A DNA stretch of 28,094 nucleotides from Chryseobacterium sp. (GTDB taxonomy: Bacteria > Bacteroidota > Bacteroidia > Flavobacteriales > Weeksellaceae): the NCBI GenBank assembly GCA_003248755.1, contig QFQW01000044.1, positions 1 to 28,094 on the forward strand, in the 5' to 3' direction. This document shows positions 20,928-28,094 of the stretch, one piece after another. Numbering within the stretch: position 1 is the stretch's first letter; every line of letters begins with the position of its first letter. Position numbers and translations under genes: made by a program. The notes under the pieces are model-generated. The model made no database searches, was not told where the DNA came from, and saw only the letters and a program-made list of their open reading frames with translations.

Positions 20928-22991
20928 TTAATTAAAATTAAATCGAATTCCTAAAAACCCTCTGATTCCCTGATTCGGTGCATAAACATAAGACGTATCA
21001 AAAGGGAGCGGATTGTCCGGCGTTGGTTCTCCAAAAGGGTCGTTTGACCTTGCAATAATAAATGGATTTCCTTTATTCGGAGTCCAATTGAGCAGGTTTT
21101 TTACACCTGCATAAATTTCAAATCTTTTGAAACCATCATACGTAAACTGAATGTTCTGAATGCTCCACCAAGGCGACGTCGGTTTTCGCGGGTCAAGTTC
21201 TCCCAACAAAGGCAAATGCATCGGACTGTAAATATTCCCCGTATAATCAACTGATAAATTCCAAGGTTTGATTTTATAAGAAACGGTCCAGGTTCCTGTG
21301 AATTTTTCGGTCAGCATTTGTTGTTCTGTAGTGTCGTTTTCTGTAATTGTATTTTCCATCAAAGTTCCTCCGAGAATGAATTTCAAACCGTTTGCAAAAG
21401 TTAAATCTGCATTCAGGCTGATACCTTTGCTCACGGCGTGTCCGTCCAGATTATTATAGATGATTTTATTGGTATCTGTTTCGTAATCAGGAACAATCCT
21501 GTTGGTAAAATATGTGTAAAATCCGGAAGCTTCCAAACCGATAAAACTCCCGGAATCAAAATAGATTTTTTTAACAAAATTCAGGTTGGCATTGTATGAT
21601 TTTTCCGGTTTCAAATCATTTAGAATGATGACATCTCTCGCACCCGTCAAAGCGGCGTGGTCTTCCGTAAAAAGATTAACCACTCGAAACCCTGTTCCAG
21701 CATTGAATCTCAAAATATTCTTATCATTCACAGACCATTTGTAAGCCAATCTAGGTGTAAAAATATTCCCGTGAATATTATTATGGTCATATCTGAAACC
21801 CAATAAAAGTTTATGCTTCTCCGTCAACGTAACTTCATCCTGAATAAAAATCCCGGGAAGCCAAGTTTTTTCAGCTTCTAATTGTGTTGCCGGTGTGTTG
21901 TCATCATAATAAGTATATCGCAAAGCTGTTCCGGCCAACAAATCGTGATTACCCAATTTCTTGTCCCAAGTCATTTGCCCAAAAGCAATTTTCTGGTTAG
22001 CAATATATGCAATCGTTCCGTAACGGCTGTCTTGGTCGTGATTAATCAATGAAAAAGCAAAGAACATTTTCTCATTCACAGGAAGTTGATAATTTCCTAA
22101 AATCTCTGCCCGATTGGTATAGATACTTTCGCCGTAGATTTGGTCACCACCACGGAAAGACTTGTTCCAACGGATATCTCCACCCCAGCGGTCTTCATAC
22201 ATATACCGTCCGGCAATTGTAAAAAGACGATTTTCTTTTCTTTCAAAATTCCATTTTTGGAAAACAGAGATTCGGTTTTGCAAAGTAACATCTGTAAAAT
22301 TGTCGTGGTTGTTATCGATTTTATTCTGAAAATTAAAGTAATTAAATCCTGTCAAAACACTTGCTTTTTTCCCTACATTGAATTTGAAACCTAAATCAAC
22401 ATTGTATTCTCCCCAAGTTGTGGACATCAAATCAGCTGTTACTAATGGTGCATTCTGTGGTTTTTTAGTAATGATATTAATCAATCCTCCAACAGCCTCG
22501 CTTCCGTAAAGAGAAGATGCAGGTCCTTTTACAATTTCGATTCTTTCTACCAGAGAATTCGGGATTCCTGAAAGTCCGTAAACAGTTCCCAGTGAACTCA
22601 CTATTGGCATTCCGTCAATCAAAACCATCGTATAAGGACCTTCCAAACCGTTGATATGAATATCTCCAGTGTTGCAAATATTACAATTAAGCTGAGGACG
22701 AACGCCGTTGATATTTTGCAAAGCATCAAAAATACTTGGCGTAGGATTTTTCCTGAAAAATTTTGGCGTGTAAACCTCAACCGGAACAGGACTTTCCAAA
22801 CGATTCACTTCCTTCATTGTTCCGGAAATTACGACTTCATCGATATTAGAAGTTTTAGATCGTTTTTCTTCAAGGCTGTTGCTATCCGATTTTTGAATAT
22901 TAATAGTATCCACTTTTATTTCCTGAGATTTAATAAAAACAGAACCTGCCAAAAGAAAGGCAAAACCTAATAAAGAAGATTTAACAATCAT
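20928..22991 (-). CDS. TonB-dependent outer-membrane receptor
   Basis: This 687-residue protein has a signal peptide (about 1-22), a TonB-box-like DEVVISG (51-57), a plug domain (about 65-180) and a beta barrel of roughly 500 residues. The plug includes NCNICNTGDIHINGLEGPY (102-120) and EIVKGPASSLYGSEAVGGLI (152-171). It resembles the CirA/FepA siderophore or colicin receptor type. The Cys103-x-x-Cys106 pair in the plug is unusual for the general family but recurs in a Bacteroidetes subgroup. The ligand is not known; iron or another metal complex is likely. The promoter carries an operator-like palindrome, and a thioredoxin gene follows after one base. Confidence 0.93.
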   Translation of the reverse strand: MIVKSSLLGFAFLLAGSVFIKSQEIKVDTINIQKSDSNSLEEKRSKTSNIDEVVISGTMKEVNRLESPVPVEVYTPKFFRKNPTPSIFDALQNINGVRPQLNCNICNTGDIHINGLEGPYTMVLIDGMPIVSSLGTVYGLSGIPNSLVERIEIVKGPASSLYGSEAVGGLINIITKKPQNAPLVTADLMSTTWGEYNVDLGFKFNVGKKASVLTGFNYFNFQNKIDNNHDNFTDVTLQNRISVFQKWNFERKENRLFTIAGRYMYEDRWGGDIRWNKSFRGGDQIYGESIYTNRAEILGNYQLPVNEKMFFAFSLINHDQDSRYGTIAYIANQKIAFGQMTWDKKLGNHDLLAGTALRYTYYDDNTPATQLEAEKTWLPGIFIQDEVTLTEKHKLLLGFRYDHNNIHGNIFTPRLAYKWSVNDKNILRFNAGTGFRVVNLFTEDHAALTGARDVIILNDLKPEKSYNANLNFVKKIYFDSGSFIGLEASGFYTYFTNRIVPDYETDTNKIIYNNLDGHAVSKGISLNADLTFANGLKFILGGTLMENTITENDTTEQQMLTEKFTGTWTVSYKIKPWNLSVDYTGNIYSPMHLPLLGELDPRKPTSPWWSIQNIQFTYDGFKRFEIYAGVKNLLNWTPNKGNPFIIARSNDPFGEPTPDNPLPFDTSYVYAPNQGIRGFLGIRFNFN

Positions 22992-23011
22992 GAAACAAAT
23001 ATTTACATTGA

Positions 23012-23043
23012 CAAATATATAAATGTTAGATTAATCTAACAAA
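23012..23043 (-). promoter_or_regulatory. TonB receptor promoter with -33 and -7 elements
   Basis: On the minus strand TTTG (23040-23043) and TATATTTG (23012-23019) match the Bacteroidetes -33 and -7 elements with a 20-base spacer, the ideal distance. Transcription would start near 23006, 15 bases before the ATG at 22991. This is the best promoter in the window. Confidence 0.75.
23024..23041. promoter_or_regulatory. 18-bp perfect palindrome in the TonB receptor promoter (operator)
   Basis: TGTTAGATTAATCTAACA is a perfect palindrome filling most of the -33/-7 spacer and overlapping the -33 element. Its TTAGATTAATCTAA core has the layout of DtxR/IdeR/MntR boxes (TTAG...CTAA). A metal-loaded repressor bound here would block RNA polymerase. 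The family assignment of the regulator is inference. Confidence 0.65.
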
Positions 23044-23061
23044 TTAATTAGTCAAAAATAA

Positions 23062-23087
23062 AATCCTCTTGATTTCTCAAAAGGATT
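23062..23087 (-). terminator. Terminator of mpl
   Basis: On the minus strand, AATCCTTTTGA and TCAAGAGGATT pair (one T-G wobble) around a GAAA loop, followed by a T-rich run. It lies between the mpl stop (23115) and the TonB receptor promoter, which insulates the two. Confidence 0.75.
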
Positions 23088-23114
23088 ATTATAAATTTTA
23101 TTCTAATTCTTATT

Positions 23115-24452
23115 TTAAACAGTCAAATCCAATCCACCAAAATTACCGGAGCTCATCATTACAAATGCGCCTTTCGTCTTATCAAGACTTTCCCAATAAG
23201 CGTGCAAATCGTCTGCATTGGTAAAGACTTTCAGGTTTTGATTCTTGAATTTTTCTTTGATTAATTCCGGAGAAATTGGTTCCATTCTTTTAATCTTCAA
23301 AGCATCTTCCGAATAGAAAACTACGGCATTGTCCAAACCGTCCATTGCATGGTCATATTGTTCCAAGAAAATTGGATTAAGACTGGAATAAGTATGTAAT
23401 TCCAAGAAACCAAAGGTCTCGGTCTTTGAAAATTGTTCTGTAAAAGCAGCAACTGTCGCTTTCACTTTACTTGGTGCGTGCGCAAAATCTTTGTAAAGCA
23501 AACCACCATCTTTTCTCTCCACTTTCTCCAATCTTTTGGAAGCGCCTTTGAAACTCATAATTGCCTCATAGAATTCCTCTTCCATAATTCCTAACTGTGA
23601 ACAGATGAACCTTGCTCCTTCCATATTCAGAAGGTTATGTTTTCCGAAGACTGATAAAGGAATATCTCCCATATCGGTTTTCAGGTTCACAATTCCATTG
23701 ATGATTTCATATTCCGGGGTTTTGTATGGAATTTTTCTGAAATAATTTTCAGCACTTTCAACCACTTTTACAACCTCAGCATCTTCTTCATTATAAACCA
23801 AAACGCCGCCTGGCGTAATACTCGCCACAAATTTTCTGAACTGCTCTACATAATCGTCAAACGTTTTGAAAACATTGATATGGTCCCAGGCAATTCCGGA
23901 AATCAAAGCAATATTGGGTTGATATAATAAAAATTTTGAACGCAAATCAATTGGAGAAGAGAGATATTCGTCACCTTCCAGAATCATAAAATCATTCTCA
24001 TTCGTGATTTTTACCATACAATCAAAGCCTTCTAATTGTGCACCGACCATATAATCGATGTCTTTCTGATGAAAATTCAGAACGTGAAGAATCATTGACG
24101 TAATGGTCGTTTTCCCGTGAGAACCGCCAATCACAACCCTTGTTTTCTCTTTGGATTGCTCGTAAAGAAACTCTGGATAAGAATAGATTTTCAGTCCCAA
24201 TTCTTTTGCTTTTGCCAATTCCGGGTTGTCTGCATGTGCGTGCATCCCGAGAATCACGGCATCAATATCCGAAGTCAGTTTTTCCGGAAACCAGCCTAAC
24301 TCAGCAGGAAGAATTCCTTTTCTTTCCAGTCGGGATTTTGAAGGTTCGAAAATAGCATCATCGGAACCAGTTACCTGATAGCCTTTATCTTTAAGCGCAA
24401 TGGCAAGATTGTGCATCGCAGAACCGCCAATGGCAATGAAATGGGTTTTCAA
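23115..24452 (-). CDS. mpl: UDP-N-acetylmuramate:L-alanyl-gamma-D-glutamyl-meso-diaminopimelate ligase (Mpl-type)
   Basis: This 445-residue Mur ligase attaches recycled murein tripeptide to UDP-MurNAc, part of cell-wall recycling in the cytoplasm. The N-terminal domain starts MKTHFIAIGGSAMHNLAIAL, and the ATP loop GSHGKTT is at 110-116, followed by the ELHTYSSLNP-type C-terminal Mur domain block (FGFLELHTYSS) and the end MSSGNFGGLDL. Length is normal. The start is a TTG at 24452, chosen because the family begins exactly at this residue and no in-frame ATG is nearby. In some flavobacterial annotations it is called peptidoglycan synthetase; true MurC is usually longer in motifs and lies in the dcw cluster. 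Confidence 0.92.
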   Translation of the reverse strand: MKTHFIAIGGSAMHNLAIALKDKGYQVTGSDDAIFEPSKSRLERKGILPAELGWFPEKLTSDIDAVILGMHAHADNPELAKAKELGLKIYSYPEFLYEQSKEKTRVVIGGSHGKTTITSMILHVLNFHQKDIDYMVGAQLEGFDCMVKITNENDFMILEGDEYLSSPIDLRSKFLLYQPNIALISGIAWDHINVFKTFDDYVEQFRKFVASITPGGVLVYNEEDAEVVKVVESAENYFRKIPYKTPEYEIINGIVNLKTDMGDIPLSVFGKHNLLNMEGARFICSQLGIMEEEFYEAIMSFKGASKRLEKVERKDGGLLYKDFAHAPSKVKATVAAFTEQFSKTETFGFLELHTYSSLNPIFLEQYDHAMDGLDNAVVFYSEDALKIKRMEPISPELIKEKFKNQNLKVFTNADDLHAYWESLDKTKGAFVMMSSGNFGGLDLTV

Positions 24453-24469
24453 TTCAATATAATTTTACA

Positions 24470-24477
24470 CAAAAGTA
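24470..24477 (-). promoter_or_regulatory. Candidate -7 element of mpl
   Basis: TACTTTTG on the minus strand matches TAnnTTTG, 18 bases upstream of the TTG start. The -33 region is weak (TCTG). Confidence 0.4.
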
Positions 24478-24527
24478 AGGAAAGATGTGAGATGTCAGAA
24501 GCCGGAAGCCAGATTTTTGGAAATAAA

Positions 24528-24553
24528 AAACCTGATTTTTTACAATCAGGTTT
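24528..24553 (-). terminator. Terminator of the orphan gene upstream of mpl
   Basis: Perfect 10-bp arms AAACCTGATT and AATCAGGTTT around a 6-base loop are followed on the minus strand by a T run (24523-24530). It is 10 bases after the stop codon of the 24563-24970 gene. Confidence 0.85.
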
Positions 24554-24562
24554 CGAGAATAT

Positions 24563-24970
24563 TTATGATAAAGTGGTTTGGAGCTTGGGGTGTTCATATT
24601 CTATTTTGAGTTCTTCTCCTGTTAATGTAAAATAGATATTCTGAAGCTGATGAAGATAGTTGCACTTGATGTAGTTTCCAAAAAATAAAAATCCTTCTAA
24701 AATTTTATTAGAATTGAGGTCAAAATCGTATCGGCAATAGTTTGGAAGGTCGAATCTTATTCTGCTTTGAGAACGATAAACCTCTTTAAATCCAAGTTTT
24801 GAAAACCATTCTGCAGTCAGCGCAATTGGTTTTAGTTTTCTAGAATCAATTGCAGTTTCCGAATCAATTTTAACAAGGATGTCTTCATTAACATTTTCCA
24901 TTCCGATAATTGGCACAATCGAGTCCCCGTACATAAGCAGATTGTTGAGTCTAAGTTCTGTCGCTTCCAT
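24563..24970 (-). CDS. Conserved Bacteroidetes protein of unknown function
   Basis: This 135-residue protein resembles a family found widely in Bacteroidetes, often in or near prophages: a start of the type ELRLNNLLMY (5-14), the middle LKPIALTAEWFSKLGF (46-61), and the very characteristic YLHQLQNIYFTLTGEEL (105-121). No function is known. No other phage gene is in the window, so this may be a domesticated or orphan copy. It has its own terminator, and it is cytoplasmic by sequence. Confidence 0.78.
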   Translation of the reverse strand: MEATELRLNNLLMYGDSIVPIIGMENVNEDILVKIDSETAIDSRKLKPIALTAEWFSKLGFKEVYRSQSRIRFDLPNYCRYDFDLNSNKILEGFLFFGNYIKCNYLHQLQNIYFTLTGEELKIEYEHPKLQTTLS

Positions 24971-25281
24971 AATTAATTGTGATTTAAGTGTTGTGATGTG
25001 TGTAGAACTTAGTTAACAAAACGTTTGCCAACTTTATACATATTTGATATTAAAACAAAATTATGATTGAAAACTTAATACTAACAATATCAGTCTACCG
25101 CTTCGAGGTCGTTTCGCCATTTCTCCGTCATTTGTAGCTTATGACCTTATTATTAATAATTTAAAAATTTAATTGAAGTTTTACTTTTTTTGAATATTAA
25201 GTTTTTATTCAAAATTTCTTCTAAATTCAAAATATAAATTCGCTGAATAAAAATTCCGATATTTATAAAATAGAATTACTG
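24971..25281. other. Divergent intergenic region upstream of the response regulator
   Basis: This 311-base gap is very AT-rich except for a GC-richer island at about 25095-25145 (CTACCGCTTCGAGGTCGTTTCG, shown in part) that looks like a foreign or decayed fragment. I find no open frame, hairpin or tRNA in the island. No full promoter match is visible for either flanking gene. Confidence 0.35.
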
Positions 25282-25959
25282 ATGAAAATCCTGATTATAG
25301 AAGACGAAACCGAATTGGCAAAAAGTGTTGCTGAGTATCTTTCTGAGGAGAACTATTTGTGCGAGTTTGCTTTCACATTTTATGAAGCGATGTATAAGAT
25401 AGAGACTTTTCAATATGATTGCATCATTCTCGATATTATGCTTCCGGATGGCAATGGTTTGAAAATTCTGGAAGAGCTGAAAAAGCAGAACAAACAAGAA
25501 GGCGTCATCATTGTTTCGGCAAAAAATGCTTTGGATGACAAGATAAAAGGCTTGCAATTAGGTGCAGATGATTACTTAACGAAGCCCTTCCATTTATCTG
25601 AACTTATGGCTCGCATCTACTCTATCATCCGCAGGAAACAATTTAATAATTCTAACATCATCACTCAGAATGAACTTCAGATTGACCTTTTAGCAAAAAC
25701 AGTTTCTGTCAATAATGAAGTGATTGCATTGACGAAAAAAGAGTTTGATTTGCTGATTTATTTCATAGGGAATAAAAATAAAGTCATTTCAAAAAGTACG
25801 TTAGCAGAACATCTTTCAGGAGATTTTGCAGATATGCTGGACAACCACGATTTTGTGTATGCGCATGTTAAGAACTTAAAGAAAAAACTTAATGATGCAG
25901 GCTGTGAGCAGTATTTAAAAACAGTTTACGGAACCGGCTACAAATGGGAGTCAAATTAG
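25282..25959 (+). CDS. OmpR/PhoB-family response regulator
   Basis: This 225-residue protein has a receiver domain (1-115) with acidic pocket Glu7/Asp8, phosphoacceptor Asp51 in IILDIMLPDGNG, Ser79 in place of the usual Thr, and Lys101 in YLTKPF. The C-terminal winged-helix DNA-binding domain (about 125-225) includes LTKKEFDLLIYF and ends YLKTVYGTGYKW, as in OmpR types. It is activated by phosphorylation from the kinase encoded downstream. An S23 cassette now lies between the two genes; without it they would be almost adjacent. The sensed signal is unknown. Confidence 0.95.
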   Translation: MKILIIEDETELAKSVAEYLSEENYLCEFAFTFYEAMYKIETFQYDCIILDIMLPDGNGLKILEELKKQNKQEGVIIVSAKNALDDKIKGLQLGADDYLTKPFHLSELMARIYSIIRRKQFNNSNIITQNELQIDLLAKTVSVNNEVIALTKKEFDLLIYFIGNKNKVISKSTLAEHLSGDFADMLDNHDFVYAHVKNLKKKLNDAGCEQYLKTVYGTGYKWESN

Positions 25960-26339
25960 TTATGAATTATGAGTGAAAAGAAAACTGTTTTGAAGGAAAA
26001 GAGTTTTAGTTTTGCAATAAGAATTGTAAAACTTTATAAATATCTTATAACAGATAAAAAGGTATTTGTATTAAGTAAACAATTATTAAGAAACGGGACC
26101 TCAATTGGTGCATTAATTCGGGAAGCACAGAGAGCAAAGCAGACTTCATTCATAAACTTGCAATTGCTCAAAAGGAATGTGATGAATCTCTTTACTGGCT
26201 TGAACTTTTATTTCAAACCGAATTCTTCTCATCCACAGAATACAAGAATATTAATAATAATACTTTAGAAATATTGAAAATGATTCGTAATGCCATCATC
26301 ACAACAAAAACGAAAACTCATAATTTATAATTCATAACT
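25958..26339. mobile_element. Inverted-repeat-bounded cassette carrying an S23 gene
   Basis: Left end AGTTATGAATTATGAGT (25958-25974) and the right end (26316-26339) are inverted repeats: AGTTATGAAT pairs with ATTCATAACT (26330-26339), and ATTATGAGT pairs with ACTCATAAT (26316-26324), with six extra bases on the right. The left arm begins within the response regulator stop codon and overlaps the S23 start; the right arm ends 11 bases before the kinase start. S23 genes are known from intervening sequences in 23S rRNA that have similar terminal stems. Mobility is inferred. Confidence 0.5.
25969..26330 (+). pseudogene. Four-helix-bundle protein (S23 family), frameshifted
   Basis: The first frame (from ATG 25969) encodes the typical S23 N-terminal half: SFSFAIRIVKLYKYL, then LSKQLLRNGTSIGALIREAQRA. 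After about residue 55 it turns into unrelated sequence and runs on to 26268. The expected second half, DFIHKLAIAQKECDESLYWL and then an end at 26328-26330, is present in another frame from 26142. The junction GAAGCACAGAGAGCAAAG lacks bases compared with the usual REAQxAESKADF order; loss of one 7-base copy of a direct repeat explains both the gap and the frame change. The family is linked to 23S rRNA intervening sequences and has no known enzyme activity. A sequencing error is possible. Confidence 0.8.
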
Positions 26340-26350
26340 TATAATTCTTC

Positions 26351-27652
26351 GTGAAACCGCTTTTAAACAAAACTACCAAACCTTTCATTATCTATGTCCT
26401 GATTATCCTGGTCATCAGCATTCCTATATATTATCTGGTAGTGGACGCTATCTGGAAACATGAGTTGGATGAACATAATGAAATTGTCGCTGAAAAAACC
26501 GCTTTTCAAATCAACAGTTTAAAATTATCGGATGAAAAACTGGATGAAACCATCAAGTTATGGAACGAAGTACAACCAACTACTAATATAAAGAATGTAG
26601 AAAAAAATGACAACTTCAAAGATAGTATCTTCATTCTTGAAAAGCCTCACGATTTTCTTCATTTTGAAGACATTGACAGATTCCGATGCTTGTCCAAGAT
26701 TATTTATCTGAATAAAAAACCTTACCGTTTCAACATAGAAACTAATATCGAAGAAACTCAGGAAACTATTTTTTTTATCTCAGTAACTACAATTATTCTT
26801 TTCATTCTGATAGTTGGCGGATTATTATTTCTCAACGGAAGACTTTCAAAATCAGTTTGGAGACCATTCCGGGTAACTTTAGATAAATTAAAAACCTTTA
26901 ATCTCAACCATCAGACAAAAATTGAATTTACGCCAACCGATGTTTCTGAATTTGATGAACTGAATCAATCATTAAGCAAGCTGATAGAACATAATGTTTC
27001 GGTTTATAAAACTCAGAAAGAGTTCACGGAAAACGCTTCACACGAGTTGCAGACACCCTTGGCTATTCTGAAAAACAAACTTGATATTCTTTTACAGAAC
27101 GAAGATTTGACGGAAAAACAATATCACATTGCCGAAGAAATGAACCGCGCTTTGTCCAGAAGTTCCAGAATCAATAAAAATCTTTTACTCCTTGCAAAAA
27201 TTGAAAATAATCAGTTTGACAATTCTGAAATACATCTGGATGAATTGCTGAATCAAAGTATGGATATTTTGCAGGAACATTTTGAACAAAAAAACATCTC
27301 TGTAAATACCGAAATTTTGTCTGATGTAAAAGTAAATGGAAACATTGGATTAACCGAGGTTCTGATTAATAATTTGATTCTAAATGCTATTCGACATACT
27401 TCAATTAACGGTTCGATTTCTATTAAATTAACCAATTCCGTTTTCGAAGTTTCCAATTCAGGAACAGAAAAACTGAATTCGGATTTGCTGTTCAAACGAT
27501 TTTCAAGATTCTCAAAAGACAATAACGGAAGCGGACTTGGACTCGCTATTGTGAAAGAAATCTGCAAATCTCAAAACTGGAAAATCGATTATAGATTCGA
27601 AAATCATAACCACATTTTTTCGGTAAAATTGCAAATTCTAAATTTCTTCTAA
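26351..27652 (+). CDS. Sensor histidine kinase
   Basis: This 433-residue membrane kinase has two transmembrane segments (about 12-31 and 140-161) with a periplasmic sensor of roughly 105 residues, then a HAMP-like linker, a dimerisation domain with the phosphorylated His231 in ENASHELQTPLAIL, and an ATPase domain with the N box LINNLILNAIRHT and the G2 box GSGLGLAIVKEIC. The G1 box reads SNSG where Asp is more usual, as in some Bacteroidetes kinases. It starts at GTG (26351); no ATG precedes the first membrane helix in frame, so this start is needed. It should phosphorylate the response regulator encoded upstream. Confidence 0.93.
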   Translation: MKPLLNKTTKPFIIYVLIILVISIPIYYLVVDAIWKHELDEHNEIVAEKTAFQINSLKLSDEKLDETIKLWNEVQPTTNIKNVEKNDNFKDSIFILEKPHDFLHFEDIDRFRCLSKIIYLNKKPYRFNIETNIEETQETIFFISVTTIILFILIVGGLLFLNGRLSKSVWRPFRVTLDKLKTFNLNHQTKIEFTPTDVSEFDELNQSLSKLIEHNVSVYKTQKEFTENASHELQTPLAILKNKLDILLQNEDLTEKQYHIAEEMNRALSRSSRINKNLLLLAKIENNQFDNSEIHLDELLNQSMDILQEHFEQKNISVNTEILSDVKVNGNIGLTEVLINNLILNAIRHTSINGSISIKLTNSVFEVSNSGTEKLNSDLLFKRFSRFSKDNNGSGLGLAIVKEICKSQNWKIDYRFENHNHIFSVKLQILNFF

Positions 27653-27692
27653 ATTAAGTTATTATTTTACCGTTTTATAAAACGTGTAACTA

Positions 27693-28094
27693 ATGAATCA
27701 AAAAAAGGAGATTTTAAAGCCTTTTCATAAAGTTTTTAATAGTAGATTTTCTGTATTATTTTCAATTTTAAGTTTATACATCATATTTTCGGGTATAATC
27801 AGGATTGTTTTTCTGTTCTGGTCCTCGAAAGATTTAGATTTTAATTTGCTTTTCATTTTAAGGGCATTTTTCACGGGGTTTTGCTATGATTTCGCGGTTG
27901 GAACATTGTTCTTATTGTTGTATTCAGTTTATCTTTTGTTTTTTCCGAAAAAGTGGATTGGCTCCAGGTTTGATAAAATATTTACTTATGTTTATCTGGC
28001 AATCGTCCTTTTAATTATTTATTTCAGTCTTTTGGCCGAAATTCCATTTTGGGATGAATTTGGCGTGAGATTCAATTTTATTGCTGTTTATTAT
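27693..28094 (+). CDS. LTA synthase family sulfatase-like protein, N-terminal part
   Basis: The frame opens at ATG 27693 and runs off the end of the window after 134 codons. The visible part contains hydrophobic helices (for example FSVLFSILSLYIIFSGIIRI, then a second around FTGFCYDFAVGTLFLLLYSV, and a third around VYLAIVLLIIYFSLLAEI), and the block FWDEFGVRFNFIAVYY matches the membrane part of LTA synthase/YejM-type sulfatases just before their extracellular phosphatase-like domain. The catalytic domain is outside the window. In Gram-negative bacteria such proteins modify or sense envelope lipids. The family call rests on this N-terminal block only. Confidence 0.75.
   Translation, partial: MNQKKEILKPFHKVFNSRFSVLFSILSLYIIFSGIIRIVFLFWSSKDLDFNLLFILRAFFTGFCYDFAVGTLFLLLYSVYLLFFPKKWIGSRFDKIFTYVYLAIVLLIIYFSLLAEIPFWDEFGVRFNFIAVYY

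Noticed and set aside
25095..25145. GC-richer island in the gap before the response regulator, considered as a tRNA or small RNA
   Set aside because: It does not fold into a cloverleaf by eye and has no terminator or promoter; left as an unexplained fragment.
1..28094. CRISPR array, rRNA or tRNA genes, and complete insertion sequences
   Set aside because: I looked for regularly spaced repeats, conserved rRNA words, cloverleaf patterns and transposase motifs and saw none.

Overview
The window looks like chromosome from a member of the Bacteroidetes, most likely a Chryseobacterium-type flavobacterium (Weeksellaceae). The DNA is AT-rich, and the best upstream regions carry the Bacteroidetes -7 promoter element TAnnTTTG, one of them with a TTTG -33 element. 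Several protein families are typical of the group: the Mpl-like peptidoglycan ligase, GxxExxY and S23 four-helix-bundle proteins, a TonB receptor, and a Bacteroidetes-type homogentisate dioxygenase. This assignment is inference from gene content and signals, not from a marker gene.

Layout. 1-3.5 kb: housekeeping and small enzymes (YqgE/AlgH, DUF1398 coupled to a secreted alpha/beta hydrolase, an Smr-domain protein, a YfcE-type phosphoesterase, a small membrane protein). 3.6-8.2 kb, plus strand: truA, a Crp/Fnr-type regulator, a cytoplasmic alpha/beta hydrolase and an ABC exporter half-transporter. 8.2-8.8 kb: a ParE/RelE-type toxin-antitoxin pair. 9-19 kb, mostly minus strand: tyrosine catabolism (hmgA, hppD, fahA) mixed with a flavin reductase-like protein, a methyltransferase, a GxxExxY cassette, a succinyl-CoA:acetate-type CoA-transferase, a hypothetical gene, and two small plus-strand membrane-protein genes. 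19.1-20.5 kb: a Bax inhibitor-1 protein surrounded by interspersed repeats. 20.4-23 kb: a TonB receptor followed at once by a periplasmic thioredoxin, behind a promoter that holds a perfect palindrome. 23.1-25 kb: mpl and an orphan conserved gene. 25.3-27.7 kb: a response regulator and a histidine kinase separated by a frameshifted S23 gene. The window ends inside an LTA synthase-like sulfatase.

How the genes work together. HppD, HmgA and FahA carry 4-hydroxyphenylpyruvate through homogentisate to fumarate and acetoacetate; the maleylacetoacetate isomerase step is not in the window. The CoA-transferase could connect acetate, succinate and CoA esters to the same carbon flow. The receptor and thioredoxin form one transcription unit that is probably metal-regulated. 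The response regulator and kinase form a two-component pair.

The most notable material is not ordinary genes. (i) Two small-gene cassettes bounded by inverted repeats (GxxExxY and S23) sit between neighbouring genes; the S23 one splits a two-component operon and its gene appears broken by a 7-base slippage. (ii) An 18-bp perfect palindrome lies between the -33 and -7 elements of the TonB receptor promoter. (iii) A 26-bp perfect palindrome lies upstream of hppD. (iv) A candidate plus-strand small RNA of about 58 nt has its own -7 element and terminator. (v) There are at least three families of interspersed intergenic repeats.
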